64,000 nucleotides of DNA from Hevea brasiliensis (taxonomy: Eukaryota > Streptophyta > Magnoliopsida > Malpighiales > Euphorbiaceae): assembly GCF_030052815.1 (NCBI RefSeq), contig NC_079510.1, positions 43,131,225 to 43,195,224 of the forward strand, written 5' to 3'. Below, one piece after another: positions 49,201 through 60,509 of this stretch (positions within the stretch are counted from its first letter, which is position 1; every line of letters starts with the position of its first letter). The translations under genes and the position numbers were made by a program. The notes beneath the pieces are model-generated. The model did no database searches and was not told the DNA's origin. It saw only the letters and a program-made list of their open reading frames with translations.

Positions 49201-49412
49201 TGAAGAATGTAAGTTATCTAGAACATAATAGAAAATAAAAAAGCGATAATCATTATTAGGAGTTTGTTGTTGTAGTCAGTTAGCTAAAGTTGAGTTGGCA
49301 ATGAGATATTGGATGCTTTGTTGACCTTCAGCTGTATATAAACAATTGTACAATAGAAATGAAGTTGGTTTTTCATTCCCCACAATATTCTTCGTCTCTT
49401 ATGCTTTTCTCA
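49201..49412 (+). repeat. 3' LTR of the Copia element
   Basis: 212 bp, TGAAG...CTTTTCTCA, containing TATATAAAC (49335) as a likely TATA box that lies in the segment deleted from the 5' LTR. It is followed by the target duplication AGCTA. Confidence 0.88.
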
Positions 49413-49639
49413 AGCTATCTTTTTATTCATGTTACATTAATTTTCTATGCAAGTAGAGCTTTGTGCTTCAGTTAATGGTCTACTGTTGGCCTGGGATTTG
49501 GGATATCGTAAGGTAGGAGTTGGATTATTCTAAGGCTTTGTTGAGCTTGGTTGCAGGAGAGTTTGCCAAGCTTGAGATTCCTGGGTCCAGTAACTTAATA
49601 CGGGGAACTGATCTGAAAACCTGAGTAGGTAAGGATACG

Positions 49640-50690
49640 TCATTGTTTGTCACCAAAATGAAACTAAAACCGGTCAAAATCGGAACCGGCTTCAAACTGG
49701 ACTGAAACTGCCGTTTTACAGTTTTGCTCAGATTTATATTTTTCAAGAATTGTGAACTGGCAGTTCTAAACCGAATTAAACCGATGGTTTCTAATTGGAT
49801 CAAATCGGTAGTTTAAATATAAAAGAACTCAATAAATACCTCACCTTACCCCTAATTTATTTGTATAAATCTTAAATTCTCTATAAAATTATTCTATACA
49901 CTCTCTTTAATTGTCAATATTTTCTTAATTTCTCTCAAATTCTCTAAATAATTATTTTCTACACTCTTTTTAATCCCAGTACTCTCTCAATTTTTCTACT
50001 TAATCATTTTATACATTCACTGAAATTTTCAATACTATCTTACTCTGTTATTATTTTATATCCTCAATAAAATTTCCAATATCCTCAATTTTTATTTTTT
50101 GTTCTCTTTTATACTTTTTTTTTAATTATCAAATTATCATACAATTTTTTAAAAAAAGGGCAAGCAATAGAACTGGAAACTTTGATTCCTCTAAATCCCA
50201 AGAGGATACATAGGTAAAATTAAGTTTATGTACCTTTTTTTTTTAATTTCTTTTAAAAAAATTAATTTCATCTCCAATTTTTTAATCAAGTCCAAGTCTT
50301 TTGTTATTAAATTTTTCTTAAATTAATTTAATTTCATTCTCTTTTTTCTTATTTTATTTTGATTAAAAGATTTCTAAGAAAAATTAAAATGTTTTTACAA
50401 ATGTAACTTAATTTTAAATAAATTAAATTTTTCTCTAATTTTTTTTTTGTCTAAGCCACCTCTAAACTGCTCTCAAATTGTCCTCCAAACCATCTTAAAT
50501 CTTTTTTTTTAATCATCCTTTAAATTGTTTTAAACAGGGTTTCGAACAAGAACCGACGGTTCAGAAATCGTCTTCCAAACCATCCCATGTCAATTTAGTT
50601 CAGGTTCATAATTTAATTGAACTTGAATCGATGGTTCAAGAAATGCAACCGACAGTTCTTGAACCATGGCCAACCCTAGATGGGGCTACA
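49640..50690. repeat. Probable non-autonomous dispersed repeat
   Basis: The left part is dense in AAAACCGGTC, CGGAACCGG and AAACCGAATT words. The right part mirrors this with AGAACCGACGGTTC, AATCGATGGTTC and GAACCATGGCCAACCCTAG. The middle is T-rich. Similar word use appears at 32187-32607. Ends and target duplication could not be fixed. Confidence 0.3.
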
Positions 50691-50883
50691 CATTTTACAA
50701 TTGCAGGAACCTCCGACTGAGGTTGGAGACAATATTCAGGTTGATATGCGAATGATAGTTTAGCCCGGCCTCGGCTCGTGAAAAGTACCGATTGATTTGT
50801 TTTTAATGTTAACATATAATAATCATTAATTATAAGGAAAAATAGATAAAAATAAAATGTGCGAGAAGCCAGTTGCTGTTCCT

Positions 50884-51625
50884 AGCCAGGTAAAAATATA
50901 TATACACTTGGTCAGCTAGTAGAGGTAACAAATGGGTCATATAGGTAGATTTAAATTTATAACAGTCATTTCGGGTTAAGTCTATTGATACCGACCTCTA
51001 TTTTACTCTATAGACGTAGAAAAACAAGTTATTGAATTGATTTAGCTTCATATTTCCAATTAAAGCAATTTGTATAGACTTTATTAAGCTTATTGTGATG
51101 ACTTTTTGCGACCCCTACTTCATTCAATAGACTTAGAAAAAAAAGTTGTTGAATTCCAAATTGTTGGGATTCCTACAACTTTACTGAGCCATTGTTGTCC
51201 CTAAATAGATAGAAATATGTATACACTGGCCCAATTAATAGATGTGACGAATGGGTCGTGTTAATAGATTTAAATTTATAGCCAGTCATTTCAAGTAAAG
51301 TTTATTTATGCCGACCCCTATTTTACTCTATAGACTTAGAAAAACAAGTTACTGAATTGATTTGGCATCATATTTCCAATTGGAAAATAAATTATTCAAA
51401 TTTCTAGCAATTTTATTGAGCTTATTGTGATAACTTTTCTCAATGGACTTAGAAAAAAGTAATTGAATTCTACGTTGTTGGGATTTCTATCAACTCTATT
51501 GAGCCTATACGTGATGCACATTGCTTTCCCGAGTCAGATAGGAATATGTATACACTTGGTCAATTAGTAGATACAAATGTATCGTGTCAGTAGATTTAAA
51601 TTTATAGCCAATCATTTTAAGTTTA
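50884..51625. repeat. ~325 bp tandem repeat, about 2.3 units
   Basis: Landmarks recur at ~320-330 bp spacing: ATATGTATACACTTGG-like words at 50890, 51213 and 51543, GTAGATTTAAATTTATA at about 50945, 51267 and 51590, and GACTTAGAAAAA with TTGAATT in each unit. Units are 80-90 percent alike by eye. No coding content. Confidence 0.75.
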
Positions 51626-52477
51626 TATTACTCGATAAAAAATTTTAAATTAAATTTAAATTAATTTATAAATTGTGAATATTTTCGGTTGAAATATTAA
51701 TTTTGTTTTTAAAAAGATTAGTGGTTAAATTCAGTATATTTTAGGTAATTAACTTGTCCTAAGTACCACTAAATTTATTTTATCTAGGAATCAAAAGCTC
51801 TACGATAATTTCAAAAATCTTATAAATATATCAAATGTTTAAACAAGCAATTGATATATCTTGATACAAATCTAAACGACATAATTTGATTGAGGATTTA
51901 GAATTCTGAAAATAAATGATAAAATTGTTAAATTTAATATAAATTTCTATTAAATTTTTGAATAATTATATGCTTATTAATTAAAATAAATTAAATATAC
52001 ATTCATTAAGAATGTAATAATATAATTGTTAAAGAACTGTTTAACCTAAAAGTTTAAAAAGATTGAACTTGTAGACAAGAGCTCCAATAATATTTTTATA
52101 TTTTTCTATTATACCTCTGCACGCAAAAGCTCACTAAACTCGTCAAAATTTAAATTATGGATTTTTTAATCTAGGAGACTCTTATACCATGTCAAGGAAT
52201 CGCTCAACCTAAAAGTTTAAACTTGTAAATGAGAACTCCAATAATAGTTTTATATTTCTATTAATAATATCATATATTTTTAATATTAAATAATATAATT
52301 TTTTTATTCCATAAAAAATATAAAGATATATATCATTTAATTTTAAATTTTAAAATAAGTTAATTAATAAATTATTTTATTATTTTCTAAATTTTATTAA
52401 TTTAAATTTTTTAATATGCCACATGCGTTTTTTAAGAAGCCAAGTAGCTTATTTTTATAATTTACTCTCTAATGTTT

Positions 52478-52501
52478 ATATATATATATATATATATATA
52501 T
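52478..52501. repeat. (AT)n microsatellite
   Basis: A pure TA run of about 24 bp in the 3' flank of the LRR gene fragment. Confidence 0.9.
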
Positions 52502-52898
52502 TACGTTCTTATGGATGCATTCCATGTCTTGAAATAAGTACAGAGAGGCTATCAAATTCATAGGACATTGAGGTACCCACAACCATAAGAACAAACAGAG
52601 ATAGCAAGAGACTATTATACTGGACCTAAATTTATCCTTAAGCAAATCATCTTGAAATTCATAGCACAATTTTTTTTTTTCCGCTAATCTTGACTGGAGT
52701 TTTTATTTAATTTTGGCACATCTGCTGCGGTCCTCCAACCTCTAACCTACATTTATTAAAAGGTAGAGTAAGTTTAAAAAATAATAAGTAAAATACTAAT
52801 GAATTTACATTATATTAACCTACATCAATGGTTTAAGTTTGCCTATCCACGCTAGTGACCATTGGAGAGATAGACGGAGAGAGAGAATTGACTTTGTT

Positions 52899-54236
52899 TT
52901 AAGTATTTTCTTCAAATTTTTTTCTTCGAAAAATCTCCTGTAGTTGATTTGCCTTAATTGCAACAGCTACCCAAAGCTCATTGTAGACACTGTCAACTAA
53001 CTGAAAACACGCATACCTCCATGACTTTTTGAAATACAAAATGCTACAAACTCCAACATGTCCTGTCAAGAAACCCATTCCCAAACCACTGTAGAACCAT
53101 GGCATTTCAATATTGTCTTTCCTCGTATTTTCAGCTTGTTGATGACCTGTAGGCAATTAACCTCCATCCTCTGGACAACTTTCTAACGGAAGGTCACAAA
53201 GTCCGCTATTGCCAATGTAGATGGATTCATCATTCAAAGTCTGGAGTTGATTTCCCGAAGGAATTTGGCCATATGAGTTATTGAACGACAAGTTCAAGTA
53301 ACTCAAAAAGTTCAGATTAGAAATGCTAGAAGGAAGAGAGCCAGAAAGACCATTTTTAGACAAATCAAGTGATTCGAGCCATTTCAAGTTGCCAATGTTC
53401 CAGGGGATATGCCCGTCTAACTTGTTCCATGATAAATTCAAGTTTTTTAGATTTGAAAGATTAAATAGCCCTTTTGGAATGTCTCCAAAGAAATTATTTT
53501 CTCAAAAGTCAATCGAACATAGAAAATGAAGTGTACTAGAAAAACCAAAAGATGCTCACCATAACTGCCGCAGTTTTCAGATTCACTATAAGCAAAAGCT
53601 TCATTGCCTCAATATTCAGTTGCCTTTTCATAAACAGCCATTGCTGTGAAATTTCCAAAACAACCAGGAATGGTTCCATTCATCATATTGTCTGCCAAGT
53701 TCAATATGTGAAGAAAAGAAGGGTAGCAAAGCTGCAGAGGGATCTCACCTTCCAACTTATTGGAGTGAACGCTTAATAGTTTCAATGAAGATAAGTTCTC
53801 AACTATCCCCGGAGGAAGGAGACCAGCAAGAGCATTCCTACTAAGATCAAGAAATTTTAAGTCTTTGAGGTTCTTGAATGACATGGAGATCTTTCCTTGG
53901 AGACTATTGTTTTGCAGATGTAGGGACTGGAGCTGCTTTATGGAACCCAATGAAATTGGAACATGGCCACTCAGCATATTATTTGATAGATCGATCAGTT
54001 TTAAAGCTTGCAAAATTCTCCAACAATGAGGAAGTCCTCGTGACAGCTTATTTTTTGAGAGATCAAGAAGACTTAAATTCTCCATCCTGCATAAAGAAAC
54101 CGGAATGGTCCCATTCAAATGGTTGTTGGAGATTAATAAAAATTTCAATCGTGGCATTCTCTTGCCAAGCATCTCAGGAATCTGGCCCTGAAGCAAGTTG
54201 TTGGAGATATCCAATACGGTTGCATCAGTGATACGG
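52899..54236 (-). pseudogene. LRR receptor-like protein, 3' part, truncated by the Athila insertion
   Basis: Minus frame 53609-54253 gives seven to eight plant extracellular LRRs (for example LLDLSKNKLSRGLPHCW, LIDLSNNMLSGHVPISLG, FLDLSRNALAGLLPPGI). After a broken stretch (53442-53608), 53157-53441 adds [22 protein letters not shown] and the LRR cap ending [14 protein letters not shown]. An in-frame TAA at 53157-53159 precedes the continuation 52899-53156: an acidic juxtamembrane segment, a membrane segment YSGLGMGFLTGHVGVCSILYF and a short tail with YACFQLVDSVYNELWVAVA. There is no kinase, so this is a receptor-like protein of the plant immune or developmental type at the plasma membrane. 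The 5' part (signal peptide and most LRRs) is missing: homology stops at 54236, where element 4 begins. It is a broken gene. Confidence 0.87.
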
Positions 54237-55860
54237 TGTGTCCGCAAGTGCACGGGTCACAGTAGTATAGTTTTAAAAATTGATATCGATCCCACAGGGA
54301 ATTGTGCTTAAATTGGAAATAAAAGTATAAGCTAATTAGAATGACAAAAATTAAAAGATATTAAAAATAAAATCTAAAAATTAAAATTAAGACAAAAATT
54401 AAAGATGTAAAATGAAATTTGGAATTAAAATTGGTATTTGAGGAATTAAAACTAGATCAATCAATTAACTAAAATTAATTAAACTAGATTACCAAAAATT
54501 AATTTGAAATTTCTATTTATGAAATTAAGAAGAATTAAATCTAAAAAAAAAATAAAGTAATTCTAGATATTGGATTTAAATTGGAATTAAATTTAAATTG
54601 GATTTAAATTGAAATTGCTATTTATGAGGTTTGGAGAATTTATATCTAATTTCAATGAAAAATAAATTGATTCTAGATATTGGATTTTCAATATTGTTTG
54701 CATGTGATTTTTCCCTAATTTAGCCAAACACATGAGAATTGCAATTTTGAGGGAAATCAATTCTTAAATTTTTGAAACCTTTTTCAAGCATCTCAAAATT
54801 GGTTTTCATTAAATCAAACCCTGTTTTCACGGTATTTCAAATCTAACAAAACCCAATTAATGCTCTAATTGATTTTTGGAAAGTTCCCCTTAATCTTCTT
54901 AGCTTATTTCTAACACCAAGAAAATAAAGTTTATTGCAAGATTATCCATCCCCAATATTCACTTTTCAGTCCATCTATTAAGGATTAAAACTTAACTTAA
55001 TGAGGGCCCATTCATCAAGCAAGGAAATAAGCACACAAGCAATAAATCAAAATATAACAATATTCATTTAAATGGCTAAATCAGTTCAAAACCACAAAAC
55101 AAATCAATATTTACAAACCCATCTCTAGAATCTCAATCAACTACTCACAAATCATTGTTTAAAGACAAACCCAAATGAAGAAATGAAGAAATAATGGAAA
55201 TATAAGCTAAAGGGGTAGAAAAACCCAGCAAATTGCAGAAGGATCTGCTGCAGAAAAGTGCAGAAACGTGATCCTTGCTGTCTTTGGAAGAAGATGCAGA
55301 AGATGCTCCTCCCTTTCCCTCTTTCTATCTTTCTAAAATGCCTCCCTTGCTCTCTATGGAAAGAAAGTGATAAAGGGCACTTTATATAGGCAAGGGACCG
55401 TTCTAGAATGGGTAAAGGGAAGGATCCGAGAAAGTGAGGTAAAAAGGTCGAGTAACGGAAATGCCACGTCAAAAATTTTCCAAGATAAAACGACATAAGC
55501 CGAGTCAGTTGTGTCACGGGTTGTGTCGCTCTCGGCGTGAATATCTGACGATCGACACAACCTGCGACATGAGCTAATTCGGTTGTGCTGCAGGTTGTGT
55601 CGCTCTCGGCCATTTTTTTTCTCAACTTCAAAATTTTTGCAATTCGATTTTAATCTCCTCCAAATGGCTACTCTGATCAAAATACATCAAATTTCTCCAG
55701 ATTTAACCTACAAAACAAATAAATTCCAAAAATTAAACTAAGAAATGTGAAAATTGTAAAATTGACTAAATATATACTAATATCTAAAATAATAGCTATG
55801 AATAAGGGTAAATTATGTGCAAAAATTACTCCTAAATGATGATCTAAAATGCATGCATCA
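54237..55860 (-). repeat. 3' LTR of element 4
   Basis: About 1.62 kb on the plus strand from TGTGTCCGCAAGTG to ATGCATGCATCA. It contains a ~60 bp near-repeat (GGTTGTGTCGCTCTCGGC at 55513 and 55591) whose copies differ at a CAC/CTG-CAG position. Minus frames inside it (55152-55631) have no family. Confidence 0.88.
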
Positions 55861-55877
55861 AATTCCCCCATACTCAA
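55861..55877 (-). other. Polypurine tract of element 4
   Basis: In sense, GAGTATGGGGGAATT directly precedes the LTR start TGATGCATGC (or TGCATGC three bases later). Confidence 0.8.
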
Positions 55878-55881
55878 ACTC

Positions 55882-55899
55882 TTGCTTGTCCTCAAGCAA
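55882..55899 (-). other. AGGA-class hairpin before the purine tract (element 4, distal copy)
   Basis: In sense, TTGCTTG, loop AGGA, CAAGCAA: a perfect 7 bp stem, 6 nt before GAGTATGGGGGA. Confidence 0.75.
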
Positions 55900-58053
55900 A
55901 ATTTCATTAAAACTCATTTGGAAGGGAATAGAATCAGTCTTTGAAAACTCAAAAATTCACTAATCCAAACTACCAACTTACCTCTAGCCACCAACATTCC
56001 AAATTCCCACCAGCAAAAGCACAAAGAATGAAGCAAGCACTCTCAACTATTACAGAATAGCTAAGAATTAACCAATCAACCCAAGCAACAAATACCAACC
56101 AACTACAAGAGTCAATTGTGCCAAAACAAACCTAAATGAAATAGATAGCCAATGTGTCTCAAATAGATGGTGAGTAATGTATGGAAGATTATATTGCCAA
56201 ACCCATATGCAAGCATAAAAGATCTAACTCTACTAATGTAACAAGCATTTTTCAAAGAATCATTAGGTCTTTTTTTAAGGGTTGTAATGGGGTCTAATAG
56301 GGTAAAATTGTGGTTAACAAAGAAAGGGAATAAGGTAAACAAAATATGAGAATAATATTAACCATGAAACTCAAAGTGCATCCATTTTTTTTTTTTTTTT
56401 ATAATACTAATTTTTTTTATCAAGAGGAAAGAAATTCACAATGCATCTTAAGTGCTAACACAATAAAGGGACTACTTTTATAATATATTTTTTTATTTTG
56501 TATGTGTCCCTATTTCACGTCACACCCAAAATTACCTTTGGGATATTTTTGTGACTATTTATTTATTTTTTTTTATCAACTTTTCACAATTACTCTAGCA
56601 CTTTTCAAGATGTTTCAATCCTCCAAGTTTTTTTTTTTTTTTTATGCACTTAATTGCTAAAATATTATTCTCATAATAGGTGGTAGTGTTTAGGTTTAAT
56701 GGCTCGGTAAATGATTTGGGTTCCAAAGAAATTAGGGAATTAAGGTTCAAGGGGGTTTGCAAGGGTTAAAATGAAATTAAGGTAGGTTAAGGCTAAATGT
56801 GAGGTTTAAAATATGAAGAAATGCCTAAATCATATTCTTATCAAATGCAAGTTAAAAATTTCGCTTTGAAAGATCTAAGATGCTTGTTCTAGGAATGGTG
56901 AGACGACAATGACCATTTTCTTTCTTAAAGGCTTATCCAGACACTCAAAACTCAAAATAACTAATCAGAATCTGCATACCTAGATGAATGTATTAATTTT
57001 CAGCTATTAAGTAAGAGAAAGAATAATGCTTAAGACTTTGTACCCAGCTGGAACTTTCATTCCACTAACCATCTAAAGGCAAGTTGGATTGCTTGAATAA
57101 GTGGCTTATGGAGTTCAAAGACTGGTTTAAAAATCCAAAAATTTTAAATGAAATGCATGAGTATAAATGTATAGTCAACCTATATGCAACTAAGTATGCA
57201 TAACTAAGTATATGAAGCTATATGCAGTGTATGTATGTGAATATGTACAAGTATGAAGTAATGAGTGTGTCGCTATATGCAAATGAAAAAGAAAAATAAT
57301 TTTTGCAAGGAAAAATAATTTTTGCAAAAAATTTACCCTCTCCCCCATACTCAGAATGAACATTGTCCTCAATGTTAAAAATGTGCAAGGAATGGGATAA
57401 TTTGGCTATATGTGCATAGAGAAATTATTACCCTGTTGCATAAGCGATAGCACAACTTGTGTTGAAAGTGACACAAGCTGAGATAAGAAGTGTTACCTCA
57501 TTGAAGTGCAGCCAATTTAATTAGGTAAAATTTGGACAATTCTTGCACTCATTGCAAAGAAAAGAAAGGCAATGGAATCCATTAAATCAATTAAACTCAA
57601 AAAGTTGAAATAGGAAGTTAAGCTCAAAAATGTAACCATCAAGTGTAAATCCGAAATAGCAAATCAAAGCAAGTGAGCAATTGTACTAAAGATATAAAAG
57701 AAAAATGTACGTTATGAGGAACTAAAAAAAAAAAAAAAACTGAATAAGTAAACAGTTCAAGAAAAACAACACAAACAAAATATTAACTAAATAAGTTCAA
57801 AATACTAATTAATTAAGCAACGAAATTAAAGACATGAAATGTTTTTTTTTTTTTTTTTATGCTCATTTGCTTGCAATGCATTGCATCCCATCTGCACAAG
57901 GAAATTAGAACAATGTTAAACTCTGAATAAGGAGTATAGAAAAACTTAAAACAAATATATATATGAAAGAAATAAAGAATCAATGAAAAATTATGAGTTA
58001 TGCCCAAAAATGCTAAGTTTAGGTCTTTAGCTTGACCATACTCACTCAAAATG
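55900..58053 (-). other. Non-coding region between integrase and 3' LTR of element 4
   Basis: 2.15 kb without a supported frame on either strand; several T15-T19 runs on the plus strand (56382, 56627, 57843). Athila elements often carry an env-like gene here, but none is visible. A second hairpin-plus-purine module lies at 57334-57376. Confidence 0.7.
57334..57376 (-). other. Second, internal hairpin and purine tract of element 4
   Basis: In sense, AACATTG, loop AGGA, CAATGTT (57359-57376, perfect 7 bp stem), then 6 nt, then GAGTATGGGGGAGAGGGT. The layout is the same as at the 3' LTR (stem-loop, 6 nt, GAGTATGGGGGA), but the stem sequence is different. Confidence 0.75.
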
Positions 58054-59394
58054 TTATGGAGAATGAGAAAGATAGCAAGTTGCTATCTTCTCAATTGGCT
58101 CACCAGCTAAATAATGCCTCAACCTTTGCCCATTTACCTTGAAATTACCCGATTTTTCACCAAAAATTTCAACAGCACCATGAGGTAAAACTTTCACAAT
58201 TTTGAATGGACCGGACCACCTTGATTTTAATTTTCCTGGAAAAAATTTTAACCTTGAATTGAATAAGAGAACCAAATCTCCTTCTTTAAAGTCCTTTTTC
58301 TTGATATGCTTATCATGCCATTTTTTAGTTCTTTCTTTGTAGATCCTAGCATTTTCATAAGCATCAAGTCTCAATTCTTCTAATTCATCAAGTTGCAAAA
58401 GTCTTCTGTGTCCAGCAGCTTGTAAATCAAAATTGATTGCTCTAATGGCCCAATAAGCTTTGTGTTCTAATTCTACGGGCAAATGGCATGATTTCCCAAA
58501 AACTAACCTATAAGGTGTAGTTCCTATGGGGGTTTTAAATGCTGTTCTATATGCCCAAAGAGTGTCATCTAATTTAAGGGACCAATCTTTTCTGGACTTA
58601 TTGACAGTTTTCTCCAAGATTTGCTTGATTTCTCTATTTGTGATTTCTACTTGGCCATTTGTTTGAGGGTGATATGGTGTGGCAATCCTATGCTTTACCC
58701 CATATTTTCTCATCAATTTTTCAAATTGGTGGTTGCAAAAATGGCTACCACCGTCACTAATTATGGCACGTGGGGCACCAAACCTTGTCAAAACAAATTT
58801 TTTCAGAAATTTCACCACAACTTTTGCATCGTTGGTAGGTGTAGCAATAGCTTCTACCCATTTAGATACATAGTCCACCCCTACCAAGATATATTTATTT
58901 CCATAAGAAGATGGAAATGGCCCCATGAAATCAATTCCCCACACATCAAATAATTCGACTTCTAATATGGACTGTTGGGGCATCTCATCCCTCTTGGAAA
59001 TGTTGCCTACTCTTTGGCACCTATCACATTTGCTTACAAAGTCTCTCACATGTTTAAACATTTTAGGCCAATAGAAACCTGATGTCAAGACTTTTTCAAC
59101 AGTTTTTGAGACACTAAAATGACCACCATATTCAGAGGAATGACAATGGTAAATAACATCATTTATTTCTTCCTCTGGTATACATCTCCTAATTATTCCA
59201 TCATTACATCTTCTAAACAAAAGAGGTTCTTCCCAAGAATAAAATTTAACATCATGCAAGAATCTTTTCTTTTCGCCAAGATAAATCAGTGGCAAGACAC
59301 CACAAGATAAGAAATTCACAATATCGAGAAACCATGGAAGTGCAGAATTCAACACATACAATTGCTCATTCATGAAAAACTCATCAATTGGCAC
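58054..59394 (-). CDS. Integrase of element 4
   Basis: A long intact frame of 446 residues, part of the Athila pol polyprotein. The zinc finger has the H2C2 pattern ([19 protein letters not shown], then CDRC, residues ~85-125). The core shows the three acids in [29 protein letters not shown] and [14 protein letters not shown]. The C-terminal region has [29 protein letters not shown] and ends in [14 protein letters not shown], typical of Athila/Tat integrases, which lack a chromodomain. The N-terminal methionine is only the first after a break; the frame joins the RNase H frame (59408-59596) across a stop near 59395-59407. All catalytic residues look functional. Confidence 0.92.
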   Translation of the reverse strand: MPIDEFFMNEQLYVLNSALPWFLDIVNFLSCGVLPLIYLGEKKRFLHDVKFYSWEEPLLFRRCNDGIIRRCIPEEEINDVIYHCHSSEYGGHFSVSKTVEKVLTSGFYWPKMFKHVRDFVSKCDRCQRVGNISKRDEMPQQSILEVELFDVWGIDFMGPFPSSYGNKYILVGVDYVSKWVEAIATPTNDAKVVVKFLKKFVLTRFGAPRAIISDGGSHFCNHQFEKLMRKYGVKHRIATPYHPQTNGQVEITNREIKQILEKTVNKSRKDWSLKLDDTLWAYRTAFKTPIGTTPYRLVFGKSCHLPVELEHKAYWAIRAINFDLQAAGHRRLLQLDELEELRLDAYENARIYKERTKKWHDKHIKKKDFKEGDLVLLFNSRLKFFPGKLKSRWSGPFKIVKVLPHGAVEIFGEKSGNFKVNGQRLRHYLAGEPIEKIATCYLSHSP

Positions 59395-59407
59395 AATTTC
59401 ATCATCT

Positions 59408-59976
59408 TTATTTTCGCTTTATCCTAGAAAGGTGATCAGCCACCACATTCTCAACACCCTTTTTATCTCTTATTTCCAAATCAAATTCTTGAAGTAATAA
59501 AATCCATCTAATCAACCTAGATTTAGCTTCTTTCTTGCTCATTAAATACTTTATTGCTGCATGATCAGTGAAAACAATTACCTTTGAGTTGACCAAATAA
59601 GAACGAAATTTATTGAGTGCAAATACTACCGCAAGGAACTCCTTTTCAGTTGTGGCATAATTAACTTGAGATTAATCAAGGGTTCGTCTTGCATATTAAA
59701 TGGCATAAGGTTTCCTATCTTTCCATTGGCCAGGGCGGCTCAACAAAGAAACTCACTTGCATCACACATGATTTCAAATGGCAAAGTCCAATCTGGGGGT
59801 TGCATGATAGGAGCTGTTGTTAATGCCGTCTTTAACCTGCAAAAAGCAACCATACAATCTTGATTAAAATCAAATTTAACATCATGATTCAAAAGATTTG
59901 TTAAGGGTTTAGCAAGTTTAGAAAAATCCTGAATAAATCGCCGGTAAAACCCAGCATGTCCAAGGAAACTTCGCAC
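59408..59976 (-). pseudogene. RNase H region of element 4
   Basis: Frame 59740-59976 holds the RT connection (MRSFLGHAGFYRRFIQDFSKLAKPLTNLL) and the start of RNase H (PFEIMCDASEF). Frame 59408-59596 holds its end ([53 protein letters not shown]). Between them (59597-59739) the frame is broken, with two or more shifts around a sequence that should encode the GAVLGQ-type segment. Confidence 0.82.
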
Positions 59977-60509
59977 TTCTTTGACAAAGGGTTGGAGGGC
60001 ATTTTTTCAATAATTTCTATTTTAGCTCTATCCACTTCAATTCCCCTATTGGAGATTAAATGCCCTAAAACGATTCCCTCTTGGACCATAAAGTGGCATT
60101 TCTCCCAATTCAACACCAAATCATTATCAGCACACCTCTGCAAGATTTTAGACAAATTAGTCAAGCATGAATCAAAATTAGTACCATAAACTGAAAAGTC
60201 ATCCATGAAGACCTCCATAATTTCTTCAATAAAATCAGAAAAAATGGCCATCATGCACCTTTGAAATGTGCCAGGCGCATTACACAATCCGAATGGCATC
60301 CTTCGATAGGCAAAGGTGCCATAGGGACAGGTAAAGGTAGTTTTTTCTTGGTCATCAGGATGTATTGGAATTTGAAAGAAACCAGAATACCCATCTAAGT
60401 AACAAAAGAATGAATGCTTGGCTAATCTCTCTAACATTTGATCCATAAAAGGAAGGGGAAAATGGTCTTTTCTTGTGGCATTGTTCAACTTCCTATAGTC
60501 TATGCACAT
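59901..60509 (-). pseudogene. Reverse transcriptase of element 4
   Basis: A 202-residue frame MCIDYRKLNNATRKDHFPLPFMDQMLERLAKHSFFCYLDGYSGFFQIPIHPDDQEKTTFTCPYGTFAYRRMPFGLCNAPGTFQRCMMAIF with the active site EVFMDDFSVYG, diagnostic for Athila/Tat. It joins the upstream frame out of phase near 60493-60516, and leaves phase again at about 59980. Confidence 0.9.

Larger units (their letters stand above)
33763..49412 (+). mobile_element. Ty1/Copia LTR retrotransposon, decayed and carrying nested insertions
   Basis: The LTRs 33763-33911 and 49201-49412 start TGAA(A/G)AATGTAAGTTATC and end CTTTTCTCA, with a perfect target duplication AGCTA (33758-33762 and 49413-49417). The left LTR lacks about 65 bp present in the right one. 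Fragments follow in Copia order: protease, integrase, RT with YVDD, RNase H. Most of gag is missing. At 34129-45984 it is interrupted by a long solo LTR, itself interrupted by a Tekay-type element; the Copia's own sequence is about 3.8 kb. Many stops make it inactive. Confidence 0.9.
49418..52470. other. Intergenic DNA with dispersed and tandem repeats
   Basis: No gene is supported. It contains a region with AACCGG-type repeat words at both ends (about 49640-50690), a ~325 bp tandem repeat (50884-51625) and AT-rich filler with TTTTTAAT runs. Confidence 0.6.

Noticed and set aside
55152..55631. A 159-residue protein in the Athila LTR
   Set aside because: It lies inside an LTR, overlaps another frame of equal quality and has no domain. 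It is treated as chance.
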